This document shows positions 20,076 to 28,450 of a DNA stretch of 64,000 nt, piece by piece. Below the pieces are notes generated by a model. It was not told the DNA's origin, made no database searches, and saw nothing but the letters and a program-made list of their open reading frames with translations. Numbering within the stretch: the stretch's first letter is position 1; each line of letters starts with the position of its first letter. The DNA is taken from positions 2,164,001 to 2,228,000 of the forward strand of contig NZ_OX636706.1 in the NCBI RefSeq assembly GCF_951793255.1. The letters run 5' to 3'. The DNA is from Desulfovibrio piger (lineage in GTDB: Bacteria; Desulfobacterota; Desulfovibrionia; Desulfovibrionales; Desulfovibrionaceae). The translations under genes were made by a program, and so were the position numbers.

Positions 20076-20896
20076 TGGCGCACCGCCTTGGGATCGAGGG
20101 CGTCGCGCAGGCAGTCGCCCAGCATGTTGAAGGCCCCTACCAGCACCACCACGGCGATGCCGGGGACGATCATCTGCTCGGGGTTGGAGACCATGACGTT
20201 CTTGGCTTCATTGAGCATGGCGCCCCATTCGGGCACAGGGGCCTGGACGCCCAGCCCGAGGAAGGAAAGGGTAGAGATGTTGAGGATGGCCCATCCCGTA
20301 TCCAGCGAGGCCAGTACGGCCAGTTCTGCGGCGATGCAGGGAAGCATGTGCCGGGTGAGGATGTAGAAGTTTCCGGAACCGATGCTGCGGGAGAAAAGCA
20401 CGAAGTTCATGCCCGTATACTTGATGGTCGCAGTCCTGATCATGCGGGCGTACCAGGCCCATTTGATAAAGATGCTGGCAATGACCACATTGCGGATGTC
20501 CACCCCCAGCAGGGCGACCACGGCCAGGATGATGATCTGGCTGGGGAAGGAGAGCATGACGTCCACCACACGCATGATGACTTCATCCACCGTGCCGCGG
20601 AAGTAGCCTGCGGTGATGCCCATGATCACGCCCAGCCCGATGGTGCCCAGCATGGTCAGCAGAGAAAGAAAGAGCGTGGGCCGTATGCCGAAGAGCATGC
20701 GCGAGAACACGCAGCGCCCCAGATGGTCCGTGCCCAGGGGATATTGCCAGGAGGGGCTGTCGAATTTGTTGAGGATGTCGTTGGCATAGGGATCGTTGGG
20801 GGCCACCCACGGAGCAAAGATGCCCAGCAGGGCCGTGACCAGGACGATCCCCATGCACAGCAGGGCCATGGGATTCTTGAAAAGTTGTTGCAACAT
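20072..20896 (-). CDS. nikC: Nickel/peptide ABC importer permease, NikC-like
   Basis: A 274-residue inner-membrane permease with about six helices. YPLGTDHLGRCVFSRMLFGIR matches the conserved N-terminal segment of NikC/DppC, and the EAA-type loop (RSIGSGNFYILTRHMLP) is present. It pairs with the NikB-like permease, from which it is separated by no bases. Confidence 0.88.
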   Translation of the reverse strand: MLQQLFKNPMALLCMGIVLVTALLGIFAPWVAPNDPYANDILNKFDSPSWQYPLGTDHLGRCVFSRMLFGIRPTLFLSLLTMLGTIGLGVIMGITAGYFRGTVDEVIMRVVDVMLSFPSQIIILAVVALLGVDIRNVVIASIFIKWAWYARMIRTATIKYTGMNFVLFSRSIGSGNFYILTRHMLPCIAAELAVLASLDTGWAILNISTLSFLGLGVQAPVPEWGAMLNEAKNVMVSNPEQMIVPGIAVVVLVGAFNMLGDCLRDALDPKAVRQ

Positions 20897-21838
20897 TTAC
20901 GCTTTCCTTTCGCGCAGGCGCGGGTCGGCCACATACTGCAGGATGTCGAAGAACAGATTGAAGAAGACGAAAAGCACGCCTACCAGCAGCACATAGGCCT
21001 GGATGACCGGATAGTCGCGATTGAAGATGGAGGCGATGCACAGGCGCCCCACACCCGGCCAGGCGAACACGTTCTCCACCACGATGGTGCCGGCGATGAG
21101 CTGGGGGATGCTCATGCCGATGGCGGTCACGCAGGATTGCAGGGAGTTCTTCAGGATATGGCGTACGAGGATGCTGCGCTGCTTCAGGCCGCGGGCCTGG
21201 GCATAGAGCACATAATCCTCGCGCATGTTTTCCAGCATGTTGTTGCGGATCAGGCGGATATAGGTGGAGATGTAGCTCAGCGCCACGGTGAAGGCCGGCA
21301 GGATAAGGCTGGAAAAGCCCCCGTAGCCGCTGGTGGGCAGCAGGTCCAGCTTGATGCTGACGATCCAGATGAGCAGCAGGCCTACCCAGTAAACGGGCAT
21401 GGCCGTGGTGGCAAAGACCACGCCGCGCATGATGCGGTCGAACCATGTGTCCTTGTAGACGGCGCTCAGGAAGCCGATGGGCAGGCTGAGCACGATGACG
21501 TAGACCAGCGAGAGCCCGGCCAGTTCCAGGGTGGCCGGCAGACAGCGGCCTATCTCGCCCAGCACCGTCCGGGCAGGATTGGTGTAGCTCACGCCCAGGT
21601 CGAAGTGCAGGCAATCCCAGAGCCAGTGGGCATAGCGCACCAGAAAGGGCTGATCCAGACCCAGTTCGGCACGGGTTTGGGCGATGAGTTCTTCCGTGAT
21701 GATGGGGGTCTGGCGGATGCGCAGGGCCACCTCGGCAGGGTCGGAAGGGATAAGGTTGATAAAGACGAAGCACAGGAAGGATATGCCCAGCAGCAGGGGC
21801 ACGGTGGCCAGCAGGCGCATGATGATGTAGTTTTTCAT
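20897..21838 (-). CDS. nikB: Nickel/peptide ABC importer permease, NikB-like
   Basis: A 313-residue permease (Pfam BPD_transp_1) with the N-terminal signature of NikB/DppB (LLLGISFLCFVFINLIPSDPA) and a C-terminal EAA loop (ARGLKQRSILVRHILKN) followed by VVENVFAWPGVGRL. It forms the channel with the NikC-like protein. Confidence 0.88.
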   Translation of the reverse strand: MKNYIIMRLLATVPLLLGISFLCFVFINLIPSDPAEVALRIRQTPIITEELIAQTRAELGLDQPFLVRYAHWLWDCLHFDLGVSYTNPARTVLGEIGRCLPATLELAGLSLVYVIVLSLPIGFLSAVYKDTWFDRIMRGVVFATTAMPVYWVGLLLIWIVSIKLDLLPTSGYGGFSSLILPAFTVALSYISTYIRLIRNNMLENMREDYVLYAQARGLKQRSILVRHILKNSLQSCVTAIGMSIPQLIAGTIVVENVFAWPGVGRLCIASIFNRDYPVIQAYVLLVGVLFVFFNLFFDILQYVADPRLRERKA

Positions 21839-21862
21839 GAGGCGATCCGGGCGGGAAAGGCG

Positions 21863-21897
21863 GGGAAGGGCCGGCCTGTGGCGGGATAGCCCTTCCC
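21863..21897 (-). other. Intercistronic hairpin between nikA-like and nikB-like genes
   Basis: Inverted arms GGGAAGGGC / GCCCTTCCC lie in the 78-base gap. Hairpins after a binding-protein gene commonly stabilise its mRNA so that it is made in excess of the permeases; that role is inferred. Confidence 0.5.
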
Positions 21898-21916
21898 TGC
21901 GGGGACTTCCGTCCCG

Positions 21917-23506
21917 CTATTTCCCTTCAAAGTACATTCTGGTGAACGGCACTTCGTACTGGGTCTGGTTGAAGCCCACCCCCTTGAGGCGCTTGGTGAA
22001 GAGTGCCTTGTTGGTCTCGTAGGTCAGGGGGATGTAGATGGCATCCTCATGCAGATGGGTCAGGGCAAAGGTGAAAAGCTCCTGCCTGCGGACCGGATCG
22101 GTGGAGGACATGATCTCCGTGATGGCCGCATCGATCTGGGCCTTGTCGGGCAGGGAAAGCTGGGCGGCATAGTCGCCGTAGACGCGCTGGCGCATGGCGG
22201 CCATGGAAGACTGCGGGTCGTAAGGCATGCCCCAGCAGATGTTGAAGATCATGTCGAACAGGCCGTTCTTCATGTTGTCGCGATAGGACTGTTCTTCCTC
22301 GCCGCGCAGGCTCACCTTGATGCCGAGCTTGCCGTATTCATGCTGCAGGTATTCGGCGATGGTCTTTTCCGTCACGCTGTTGCTGTTGTAGAGCAGCCCC
22401 AGCTCCATGCGCTTGCCGTCCTTCTGGCGAATGCCGTCGGAGCCCGGCTTCCAGCCGGCCTCGTCCAGGATCCTGGCGGCCTTGGCCATGTCATATTCGT
22501 AGGGTTTCAGATCGATGTCGCAATAGGGGACACTGCGGGCATACAGCGTATCTGCGGGAAGTTCGGTATTGTGGAACACCCCCTTGGCGATGGCGACACG
22601 GTTGGTGGCATGCTGCAGGGCCTTGCGGACATGGATGTCGGCAAGCACGGGATTCTGCCCGTTGAGGACGATGTGCCGGGTGGACGTGGGGGCGGAAAGG
22701 GCAACGCCGAACCCTTTGCTGTCCTTGTATTTGTTCAGGGCATCGGCATCCAGCATGTTCTTGCCCCAGATCAGGTCGATCTCGCCTTTTTCCAGAGCCA
22801 GGATGCGGGTCTGGTTGTCGGGGATGACCTTGACCACGACACGCTTGATCTTGGGCTGTTCGCCCCAGTAGTTCTCGTTGGCCTCGAACACGGCGTATTC
22901 GTCCGTGACGACCTTGGTCAGCTTGTAGGGCCCGGTTCCCACATAGGCCGTCACGCCGTTCTTGGTGGATCCGTTTTTCATGGCCTTGGGCGAGATGATG
23001 GCAAAGGGACGGGTCACGCCCAGTTCCGTAAGCATGGGCCAGTACGGAGCCTTCATGAAGATGCGGAAGGTCTGGGCATCAGGTGCGTCCACCTTTTCCA
23101 GCAGGTGCATCATCTCCAGCCAGGTATGGCGGGCACGGTTTTCCAGGATGGCATCGAAGTTGGCCTTGATGGCAAAAGCATCGCACGGGGTCCCGTCAGT
23201 GAACGTGACGCCCTTGCGGATATGGAAGGTGTAGACTTTGCCGTCGGCAGAAATATCCCAGCTTTCGGCCAGGCAGGGCTTGTAACCGTCGGCCGTGATG
23301 TCCACCAGGGTCTCGAAGATCATTTCCTGGGCATACATCTCACCGGCATACAGGTGGGGGTTGAGATCACGGACATCCCGGTAGTTGACAAAATTCAGCG
23401 TATCGGTCGTGTCATTCGCGGCCCGGGCGTCAAGGCCGGGAAAAAGGAATGTCCCTGCCAGGGCAAGAGAGAAGGCCAGCTTGCCGAAAGTGGAATGAAT
23501 GGTCAT
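21917..23506 (-). CDS. nikA: Nickel/peptide ABC importer binding protein, NikA-like
   Basis: A 529-residue periplasmic binding protein (SBP family 5) with a signal peptide ending near ARA (about residue 29). It keeps much of the pattern of E. coli NikA: DLNPHLYAGEMYAQEM, ENYWGEQPKIKRVVVKVIPD, LPADTLYARSVPY, and MIFNICWGMPYDP. The natural ligand could be nickel bound to histidine, another metal-ligand complex, or a peptide. First gene of a nikABCDE-order operon. A sequence resembling a Fur box lies just upstream. Confidence 0.85.
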   Translation of the reverse strand: MTIHSTFGKLAFSLALAGTFLFPGLDARAANDTTDTLNFVNYRDVRDLNPHLYAGEMYAQEMIFETLVDITADGYKPCLAESWDISADGKVYTFHIRKGVTFTDGTPCDAFAIKANFDAILENRARHTWLEMMHLLEKVDAPDAQTFRIFMKAPYWPMLTELGVTRPFAIISPKAMKNGSTKNGVTAYVGTGPYKLTKVVTDEYAVFEANENYWGEQPKIKRVVVKVIPDNQTRILALEKGEIDLIWGKNMLDADALNKYKDSKGFGVALSAPTSTRHIVLNGQNPVLADIHVRKALQHATNRVAIAKGVFHNTELPADTLYARSVPYCDIDLKPYEYDMAKAARILDEAGWKPGSDGIRQKDGKRMELGLLYNSNSVTEKTIAEYLQHEYGKLGIKVSLRGEEEQSYRDNMKNGLFDMIFNICWGMPYDPQSSMAAMRQRVYGDYAAQLSLPDKAQIDAAITEIMSSTDPVRRQELFTFALTHLHEDAIYIPLTYETNKALFTKRLKGVGFNQTQYEVPFTRMYFEGK

Positions 23507-23531
23507 GCAGTCCGTCCTTTGTTATGGAATA

Positions 23532-23550
23532 AAAATTCATTTTCATTTCC
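23532..23550 (-). promoter_or_regulatory. Possible Fur-like operator upstream of nikA-like gene
   Basis: On the minus strand the 19 bases starting GGAAATGAAAATGA match the 19-base Fur consensus at 12 positions by my alignment. It lies about 30 bases upstream of the start codon. AT-rich sequence alone gives some matches, so this is tentative. I found no NikR-type GTATGA-N16-TCATAC site. Confidence 0.3.
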
Positions 23551-23786
23551 AATGGACTCTATGCCATAACCTTCTGATGCCGCAAAATACTTTTTTCCCA
23601 TTACCCGTGATAGGAAAGAGGAATCACGGCAGGGCGGAGCATGGGTATCCCAGGAGCCCTTCAGGCGCTGGGGCAAAGTAGAGTACGGACTGACTGAAAC
23701 CTGCGTGGATGCGAACGGGGTGGCCAGGACGAAGTACCTGATAGAGGAACATCCGGTAGGGATGCACACAGGTCCGGCATCGTGGG

Positions 23787-24550
23787 TTACTCCCGCAGCC
23801 GCAGGGAGCAGGCCGCGGCAGGCGAGCCGCCGCTTTCGGCCGTGTCTGCCGGTTTGTGCGGCGTGTGGTACAGGCGGGCCATGGCATAGACCGTTTTTTT
23901 GATCTCCCTGCGCAGCCAGTCCGGGGCCAGCACCTGGGCCCTGTCAGCAAAGCCCAGCACCCAGGAAAGACACTCCGCTTCGTTATGCGCCCTGATAGGC
24001 AGCCTGACGGAACCGTCGTCATGCATTTCGCAACGCTGGCTCCGGCTCCAGCGGCGTTCGGCCGCATAGGTGGCGGCCTCCGGGGCAAAGCGCACGCTGA
24101 CTTCGAAAGGTTCTTCTTCCATTTCCCTGATGCCCAGCCCCTCGCCGGACGGTGCGGGGATGTCCGGCAGGGCGGCAGAGCTGCGTCCGGTGACGCGACT
24201 GGCCGTGATGCGATGCACGCCAGCAGGGTCGTATCGTCGAACAGACGCTCCACCGGACCGTCATCCGTGACCATATAGCCTTGCACGAAAAGGCTCTCGC
24301 GATAGGCCAGCAGGCGCAGCGGCGCATACTGCCAGGTCTTTTCCTGCCGGTGCAGGGCGGCACGGTAGCTCACGGTACAGACGCTGCGCGCTTGCATGGC
24401 CTGGGTCAGACAGTCCAGCGTGGCCGCAAAGGGGTCGTAGTCGATATGGCCCTTGCTCAGCCGACCGCCGATACCGCCTGGCGGCAGGCTCTCCGTATCC
24501 GGCAGCCGGGCGGCCGCCAGATACGGGCTGTCACACATGACGCGGTGCAT
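23787..24550 (-). pseudogene. WYL-domain regulator remnant, truncated and frameshifted
   Basis: The sequence from about 24550 encodes the middle of a WYL/YafY-type regulator (HIDYDPFAATLDCLTQAMQA, then YAPLRLLAYRESLFVQGYMV). At about 24216-24224 the frame must change by one base to continue into HRITASRVTG and the C-terminal WCX-like part, which ends at 23787. The N-terminal helix-turn-helix region is absent: upstream in frame there is only the terminator of the neighbouring gene and a stop at 24632. Both defects argue for a decayed gene rather than a sequencing error. Confidence 0.75.
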
Positions 24551-24564
24551 GTCGTCCGGCAGAC

Positions 24565-24596
24565 AAAAAAGGCGTACCGGTATCCGGTACGCCTTT
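24565..24596 (-). terminator. Terminator ending the long T3SS-linked leftward operon
   Basis: A perfect stem AAAGGCGTACCGG / CCGGTACGCCTTT with a three-base loop, followed on the minus strand by T6. It is the first clear terminator downstream of sctW on this strand. Confidence 0.88.
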
Positions 24597-24625
24597 CGTG
24601 TTTCGTGCGTCCTAGGGGGCTGTGG

Positions 24626-25777
24626 CTACTTCATCTCCTGATAGAATTCGTCCACGGCGGCCAGCACTTCCAGCGGCGGGTTCCAGCCGATGAGCGTGGC
24701 CATGAAAAGGTTCAGAGCCATGCTGACGGGGCTTTCGAAGACCGGCGAGAGATCACGCGGGCGTGCGCCCTTGAGGATGGCCTCCACCAGACCGGCGCTG
24801 AAGCGGCCTTCTTCGGCCGTATTGGATTGCGCCACACTCAGCAGGGCCCCGTGGATCACGTCCGGTGCGCCCAGCTGGGAAAAGGTGGGGACATGCGCAT
24901 CGGCCAGCGGCTGCAGCACCCTGCGCATGGCACCGGCCTGCAGACCGACATTATACGTGAGGTAAACAGCCTCGGCCCCTTGGTCCACCAGTTTTTTATG
25001 ACAGGCCAGCAGACGCTCCGAGGCCAGGTCCGTGTCCTGGATGTCGAAGGTATCGGTACAGCGCAGCAGGGTGATCCCCAGTTCCCTGGCGGCATCCTCG
25101 ATCTCGTTGAGGGCGATGCTGCCGCGGCCGGCCGGGGTATCTTCGTAGGCGATGCCGAGCTTTTTGAAGGCGAAGATGTCGTGGAAGAGCAGGACCTGGC
25201 GCTTGAAGCGGTCAGGCTCGATAGGGGCCACCAGATTGTCCCGCCCCGAATCTTCCACCGAGGGGATGATGCCCGCGTCCACCGCATTGGTCACGGACGA
25301 GACGATGACCGGAACAGGCAGATCCTGCGCGGCAAGATCCTGTCCGGCCCAGGTCCCGAAGGCCAGGACCATGTCCACGTCCTTCTTTTCCCGGATGCGG
25401 CGCAGGACCTCCTGGCGTACTTTTTCCCGTTGTTGGCCGTCCCAGTCCGCGGAGTAGAAACCGTCCGCCGGAAAGACAAGACGTTTGCCGCCTGCATGCT
25501 GGTGCAGCCATTCCCACATGCCGCGGGCTTCTTCGCTGTCCTTGGGCAGGGGCACATGCCCGTTCTCGATCAGTCCGCGTTCCTCCAGTCCCAGGGCCAG
25601 TCCCTGAAAGATACGCTGGTAATCGGAAAAGGGGCCGCCTTCCACATAGATCACCCGCCATACCTTTTCCCCGTCGGGATCGGCCTGCGCAGGGGCGGCA
25701 AAGGCGCAGTCCCGGAGCAGCAGAGGCAGGAGCAGCAGGCAGGCAAGCACAGGGGCAACATATCGTGACGTCTTCAT
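24626..25777 (-). CDS. Periplasmic ABC-type substrate-binding protein (PF04392 type)
   Basis: A 383-residue exported protein of the ABC_sub_bind group (TrpX-like fold). The signal peptide covers about residues 1-32 and is followed by two Rossmann-like lobes (VDMVLAFGTWAGQ, ... EAVYLTYNVGLQAGAMR). No permease or ATPase gene is adjacent, so it may act as a ligand receptor rather than a transport component. The ATG at 25777 has CGGAGGT upstream and overlaps the racemase gene by four bases. Last gene of the leftward T3SS block. The ligand is unknown; family members include aromatic amino-acid binders. Confidence 0.75.
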   Translation of the reverse strand: MKTSRYVAPVLACLLLLPLLLRDCAFAAPAQADPDGEKVWRVIYVEGGPFSDYQRIFQGLALGLEERGLIENGHVPLPKDSEEARGMWEWLHQHAGGKRLVFPADGFYSADWDGQQREKVRQEVLRRIREKKDVDMVLAFGTWAGQDLAAQDLPVPVIVSSVTNAVDAGIIPSVEDSGRDNLVAPIEPDRFKRQVLLFHDIFAFKKLGIAYEDTPAGRGSIALNEIEDAARELGITLLRCTDTFDIQDTDLASERLLACHKKLVDQGAEAVYLTYNVGLQAGAMRRVLQPLADAHVPTFSQLGAPDVIHGALLSVAQSNTAEEGRFSAGLVEAILKGARPRDLSPVFESPVSMALNLFMATLIGWNPPLEVLAAVDEFYQEMK

Positions 25778-26967
25778 GAAACCTCCGAAAGGGGCGCCGT
25801 CTCCTGCTGGAGAGAGGCGGGCCGGGAGTCGGGAAGGGATGGTCCCGGCAGAGTATCGTGGATAAGGGTCTTGCGGATGTGGGGCATACGGCAGGTACGG
25901 GCCACGGCCCAATAGGACGGGATGAACCGGACATGTTCCCCCGGCACGGGAGCCTGTGGGCAGCCGCTCAAGTCCAGGATGGCGTAATTGCCGCTGAAAT
26001 CGGATATCCGCCAGTCCGGGCGGGCCAGGGAAAGGCCCCGGACGTCCGTATGCAGGCTGCCGCAGTCCACCAGCGCCTGGAGCCGTTTTCCCAGATCAGG
26101 GCAGTCGGCGTGCAGCCCCCGTCCGTTGTGGACGCTCTGTCGGGGCGGACGGATGTCCCGTTCCGTCACTTCCAGCACCGTGGCCGACAGGCGGAAGATA
26201 TCCTGCCGGAAGTCCCCGGCCAGCAGGGCTTCGTCCCGGTACATGTCCCGGCCAAGCAGCAGGGGATCCCCCATGCGGAATTCCATGATGCAGCCGGGCG
26301 GCAGATGCGGTCCATGCCCGTGACGGCGGGCGAACCAGTTCCAGAAGATGCTCCCGCCCAGGCTGACCCGGTGCAGGGCATGCCCCAGCAGGGTGCCTGC
26401 CCGGGCCGCCAGGGCTTCGAGCAGGGCCATGTTCTCGTCGTCCGGACAGGTCCCGTACAGGCAGCCGAGATTGACGCCGATGCCCGCCACATGGGCGCCC
26501 GGCCCATGGGCCGCACGCTGCGACGCGGTCGCCACGGCCCGCAGCAGGGCGGGGGCATCTTCCTGCGGGATCCCTTCGCGCATGTCGCCTATATCCACCA
26601 TGAGCAGGGCCTCGTGATGCAGACCCGCGGCACGGGCAGCAGCATCCAGGGCCCGGAAGGTCGTCTCACAGGAAAAGGCGCTGCGTTCGAACAGGCGGAC
26701 GACGTCGTCCGCCCTGTCCGGGGGGGCCAGATTGATCAGGACGCGCCCTGTGCGTGCAGGCGGCTCCTGTCCGTACAGAAGATGCTCCGTCATATCCGCG
26801 ATGCCGTAGCGGGCATAGCCCTGCGTACGCAGGAAATCGACGACGTCCGGGTGGGAAGCCACCATCTTCAGCACCGGCAGGAAACGGAAGCCCCAGGCCT
26901 GTTCCTGGCGCCGCACAAGACGCAGATTATGGGCCAGGGCATCCAGATTTATCTCCAGTTCAGGCAT
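25774..26967 (-). CDS. PLP-dependent alanine/ornithine-racemase-like enzyme
   Basis: A 397-residue protein with the alanine racemase N-terminal TIM barrel. It opens MPELEINLDALAHNLRLVRR, and K34 in FLPVLKMVASHPDV is the expected PLP lysine. The C-terminal part differs from Alr and is closer to the YhfX/ornithine-racemase group, so the substrate is not clear. The start at 26967 overlaps the upstream gene by eight bases, and the stop overlaps the binding-protein gene. Location inside a T3SS operon is odd for a metabolic racemase and suggests production or removal of a D-amino acid or similar signal. Confidence 0.75.
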   Translation of the reverse strand: MPELEINLDALAHNLRLVRRQEQAWGFRFLPVLKMVASHPDVVDFLRTQGYARYGIADMTEHLLYGQEPPARTGRVLINLAPPDRADDVVRLFERSAFSCETTFRALDAAARAAGLHHEALLMVDIGDMREGIPQEDAPALLRAVATASQRAAHGPGAHVAGIGVNLGCLYGTCPDDENMALLEALAARAGTLLGHALHRVSLGGSIFWNWFARRHGHGPHLPPGCIMEFRMGDPLLLGRDMYRDEALLAGDFRQDIFRLSATVLEVTERDIRPPRQSVHNGRGLHADCPDLGKRLQALVDCGSLHTDVRGLSLARPDWRISDFSGNYAILDLSGCPQAPVPGEHVRFIPSYWAVARTCRMPHIRKTLIHDTLPGPSLPDSRPASLQQETAPLSEVS

Positions 26968-28450
26968 GAGGCATCTCCAGGGGGGAAGGCGCAAGAAAGG
27001 GCAGGCTCCCGATGGGCGGGGCCTGTTGCAAAAGGCTGTCCAGCAGCAGCGGTCGCATCTCCTGAGCGGACAGGTCTTCATAATGATACGGCAGCGAGGC
27101 TGCCAGGGCATGATCGACCCGGCTGTGCCGCAGTGACTGCCACAGGGCGGGAGAAAGGCCGCCGGCCAGCCAGAGGTCCGCGGCGCCGGCTCCCCGGCCG
27201 GTCTGCCGCAACGGGCCGTCAGGGCAGGGCAGACGCAGGGGCAGCAGGCCCGTGCAGGGCGGACAGGGCCGGAATGCCCCGGCGATGCGCGTGGCCGGCC
27301 CGTCGGCACCGCAGTGCCGCAGAGCCGTACAGATGCCCCGGATCATGCGCGGCAGGTACGAGGTCTGGAAGATGCCTCCGGCACAGCGCAGGCCCCTGGC
27401 CGCCGTCACGGTGGCGAAATAAAGGAAAAGCGAGGGGAGGATGCGCTCTTCCGTCAGGGCCCTGCCCAGGGTGCGGGCATCCAGCGGCAGGCGCCAGCCT
27501 GCATCCCGGACAGCCACCAGCGAGCGGAAATCGCAGGCAGGCCGCAGGGCCAGGGCCCGGCCTTTGCCGTCCACGCCCCAGAACAGGAAGGTGCCTCGCT
27601 GCAGGCCTTGCGCGTCCCCGGTCCAGCAGGCCCGTTGCCCGTTGAGGGCATCCCAGATAGCAGCGGCCAGCGGCGGATGCAGGAGCAGGTGCCGGACAAG
27701 GCTGTCCGGTTGTTCCAGATCGGCCGTGATCAGGCGACCGCACAGCCATTGCATGTCCAGCGAGACCAGCGGCGGGAGATCACAGCTTTTCGGGATGACC
27801 TGCTGCCACAGCAGGGCATTCATGAGGCTGGCCTGATCCCGGAATGTCTGCTGTTCCAGGACGCGGGGATGGCGGTAGACGGCCTGGACAAGACGGTCCA
27901 GAGCATGCGGCTCTTCCGGCTGGCCGGAAAGCTGCGAGGGCAGGATGACCTCGGCGGCGGTGAACGCCGGGCGCACGCTGATGAGCCCATGCCGGTCCCT
28001 TCCCGGCAGGATGGGCAGTTTGCGGCTGCGGAAACTCACCTCTTCCGGAGTGCCGCATCCCAGCAGGATGCCGCGAGGATACGCCACGTTGTTGGCCGGG
28101 ACAGCGCCGCAGTTGAACAGGGGCACGGCGTGACGGCAGCTCATGGCGAACAGCAAGTCGCCCTGGAAGAATTCCGGGTGGAAATCCACACCGTGATGGT
28201 TGGCCGTGAGGGCATGGAGATCGCTCTCCAGTTCACGGCGCAGGGCCTGCCCCAGATCGGGCGAATACAGCCGGGCGCAGGTCGCGGCGGCCAGTTCCAC
28301 AAGGTCGTCAGCGGCTTGCGGCGGCCTGGGCAGGGCGGCATCCGCGCCAAAGCCTGCCGCATAGTCCGCCAGTGTCTGCGCTCCTGCCTGTTCGAAGGCA
28401 GCCAATGCCTCTGGGCAACGGCTGCGGATCCAGTCCCGGGCGGAGGTCAT
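26960..28450 (-). CDS. Unrecognised 496-residue protein in the T3SS-linked operon
   Basis: No signal peptide or clear membrane segment, so probably cytoplasmic. The most conserved-looking stretch is near residues 98-140: NHHGVDFHPEFFQGDLLFA, then VPLFNCGAVPANNVAYPRG. This cluster of histidines, acidic residues and Asn/Pro could be a metal or nucleotide site. A late pair of cysteines (RPCPPCTG) may bind metal or be structural. I do not recognise the family. It overlaps the MFS gene upstream (ATGA) and the racemase downstream, so it is translationally coupled to both and likely acts with them. Confidence 0.75.
   Translation of the reverse strand: MTSARDWIRSRCPEALAAFEQAGAQTLADYAAGFGADAALPRPPQAADDLVELAAATCARLYSPDLGQALRRELESDLHALTANHHGVDFHPEFFQGDLLFAMSCRHAVPLFNCGAVPANNVAYPRGILLGCGTPEEVSFRSRKLPILPGRDRHGLISVRPAFTAAEVILPSQLSGQPEEPHALDRLVQAVYRHPRVLEQQTFRDQASLMNALLWQQVIPKSCDLPPLVSLDMQWLCGRLITADLEQPDSLVRHLLLHPPLAAAIWDALNGQRACWTGDAQGLQRGTFLFWGVDGKGRALALRPACDFRSLVAVRDAGWRLPLDARTLGRALTEERILPSLFLYFATVTAARGLRCAGGIFQTSYLPRMIRGICTALRHCGADGPATRIAGAFRPCPPCTGLLPLRLPCPDGPLRQTGRGAGAADLWLAGGLSPALWQSLRHSRVDHALAASLPYHYEDLSAQEMRPLLLDSLLQQAPPIGSLPFLAPSPLEMPHA

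Noticed and set aside
23507-23786. NikR operator before the nikA-like gene
   Set aside because: No GTATGA-N16-TCATAC or similar spaced palindrome found; only a weak Fur-like match.
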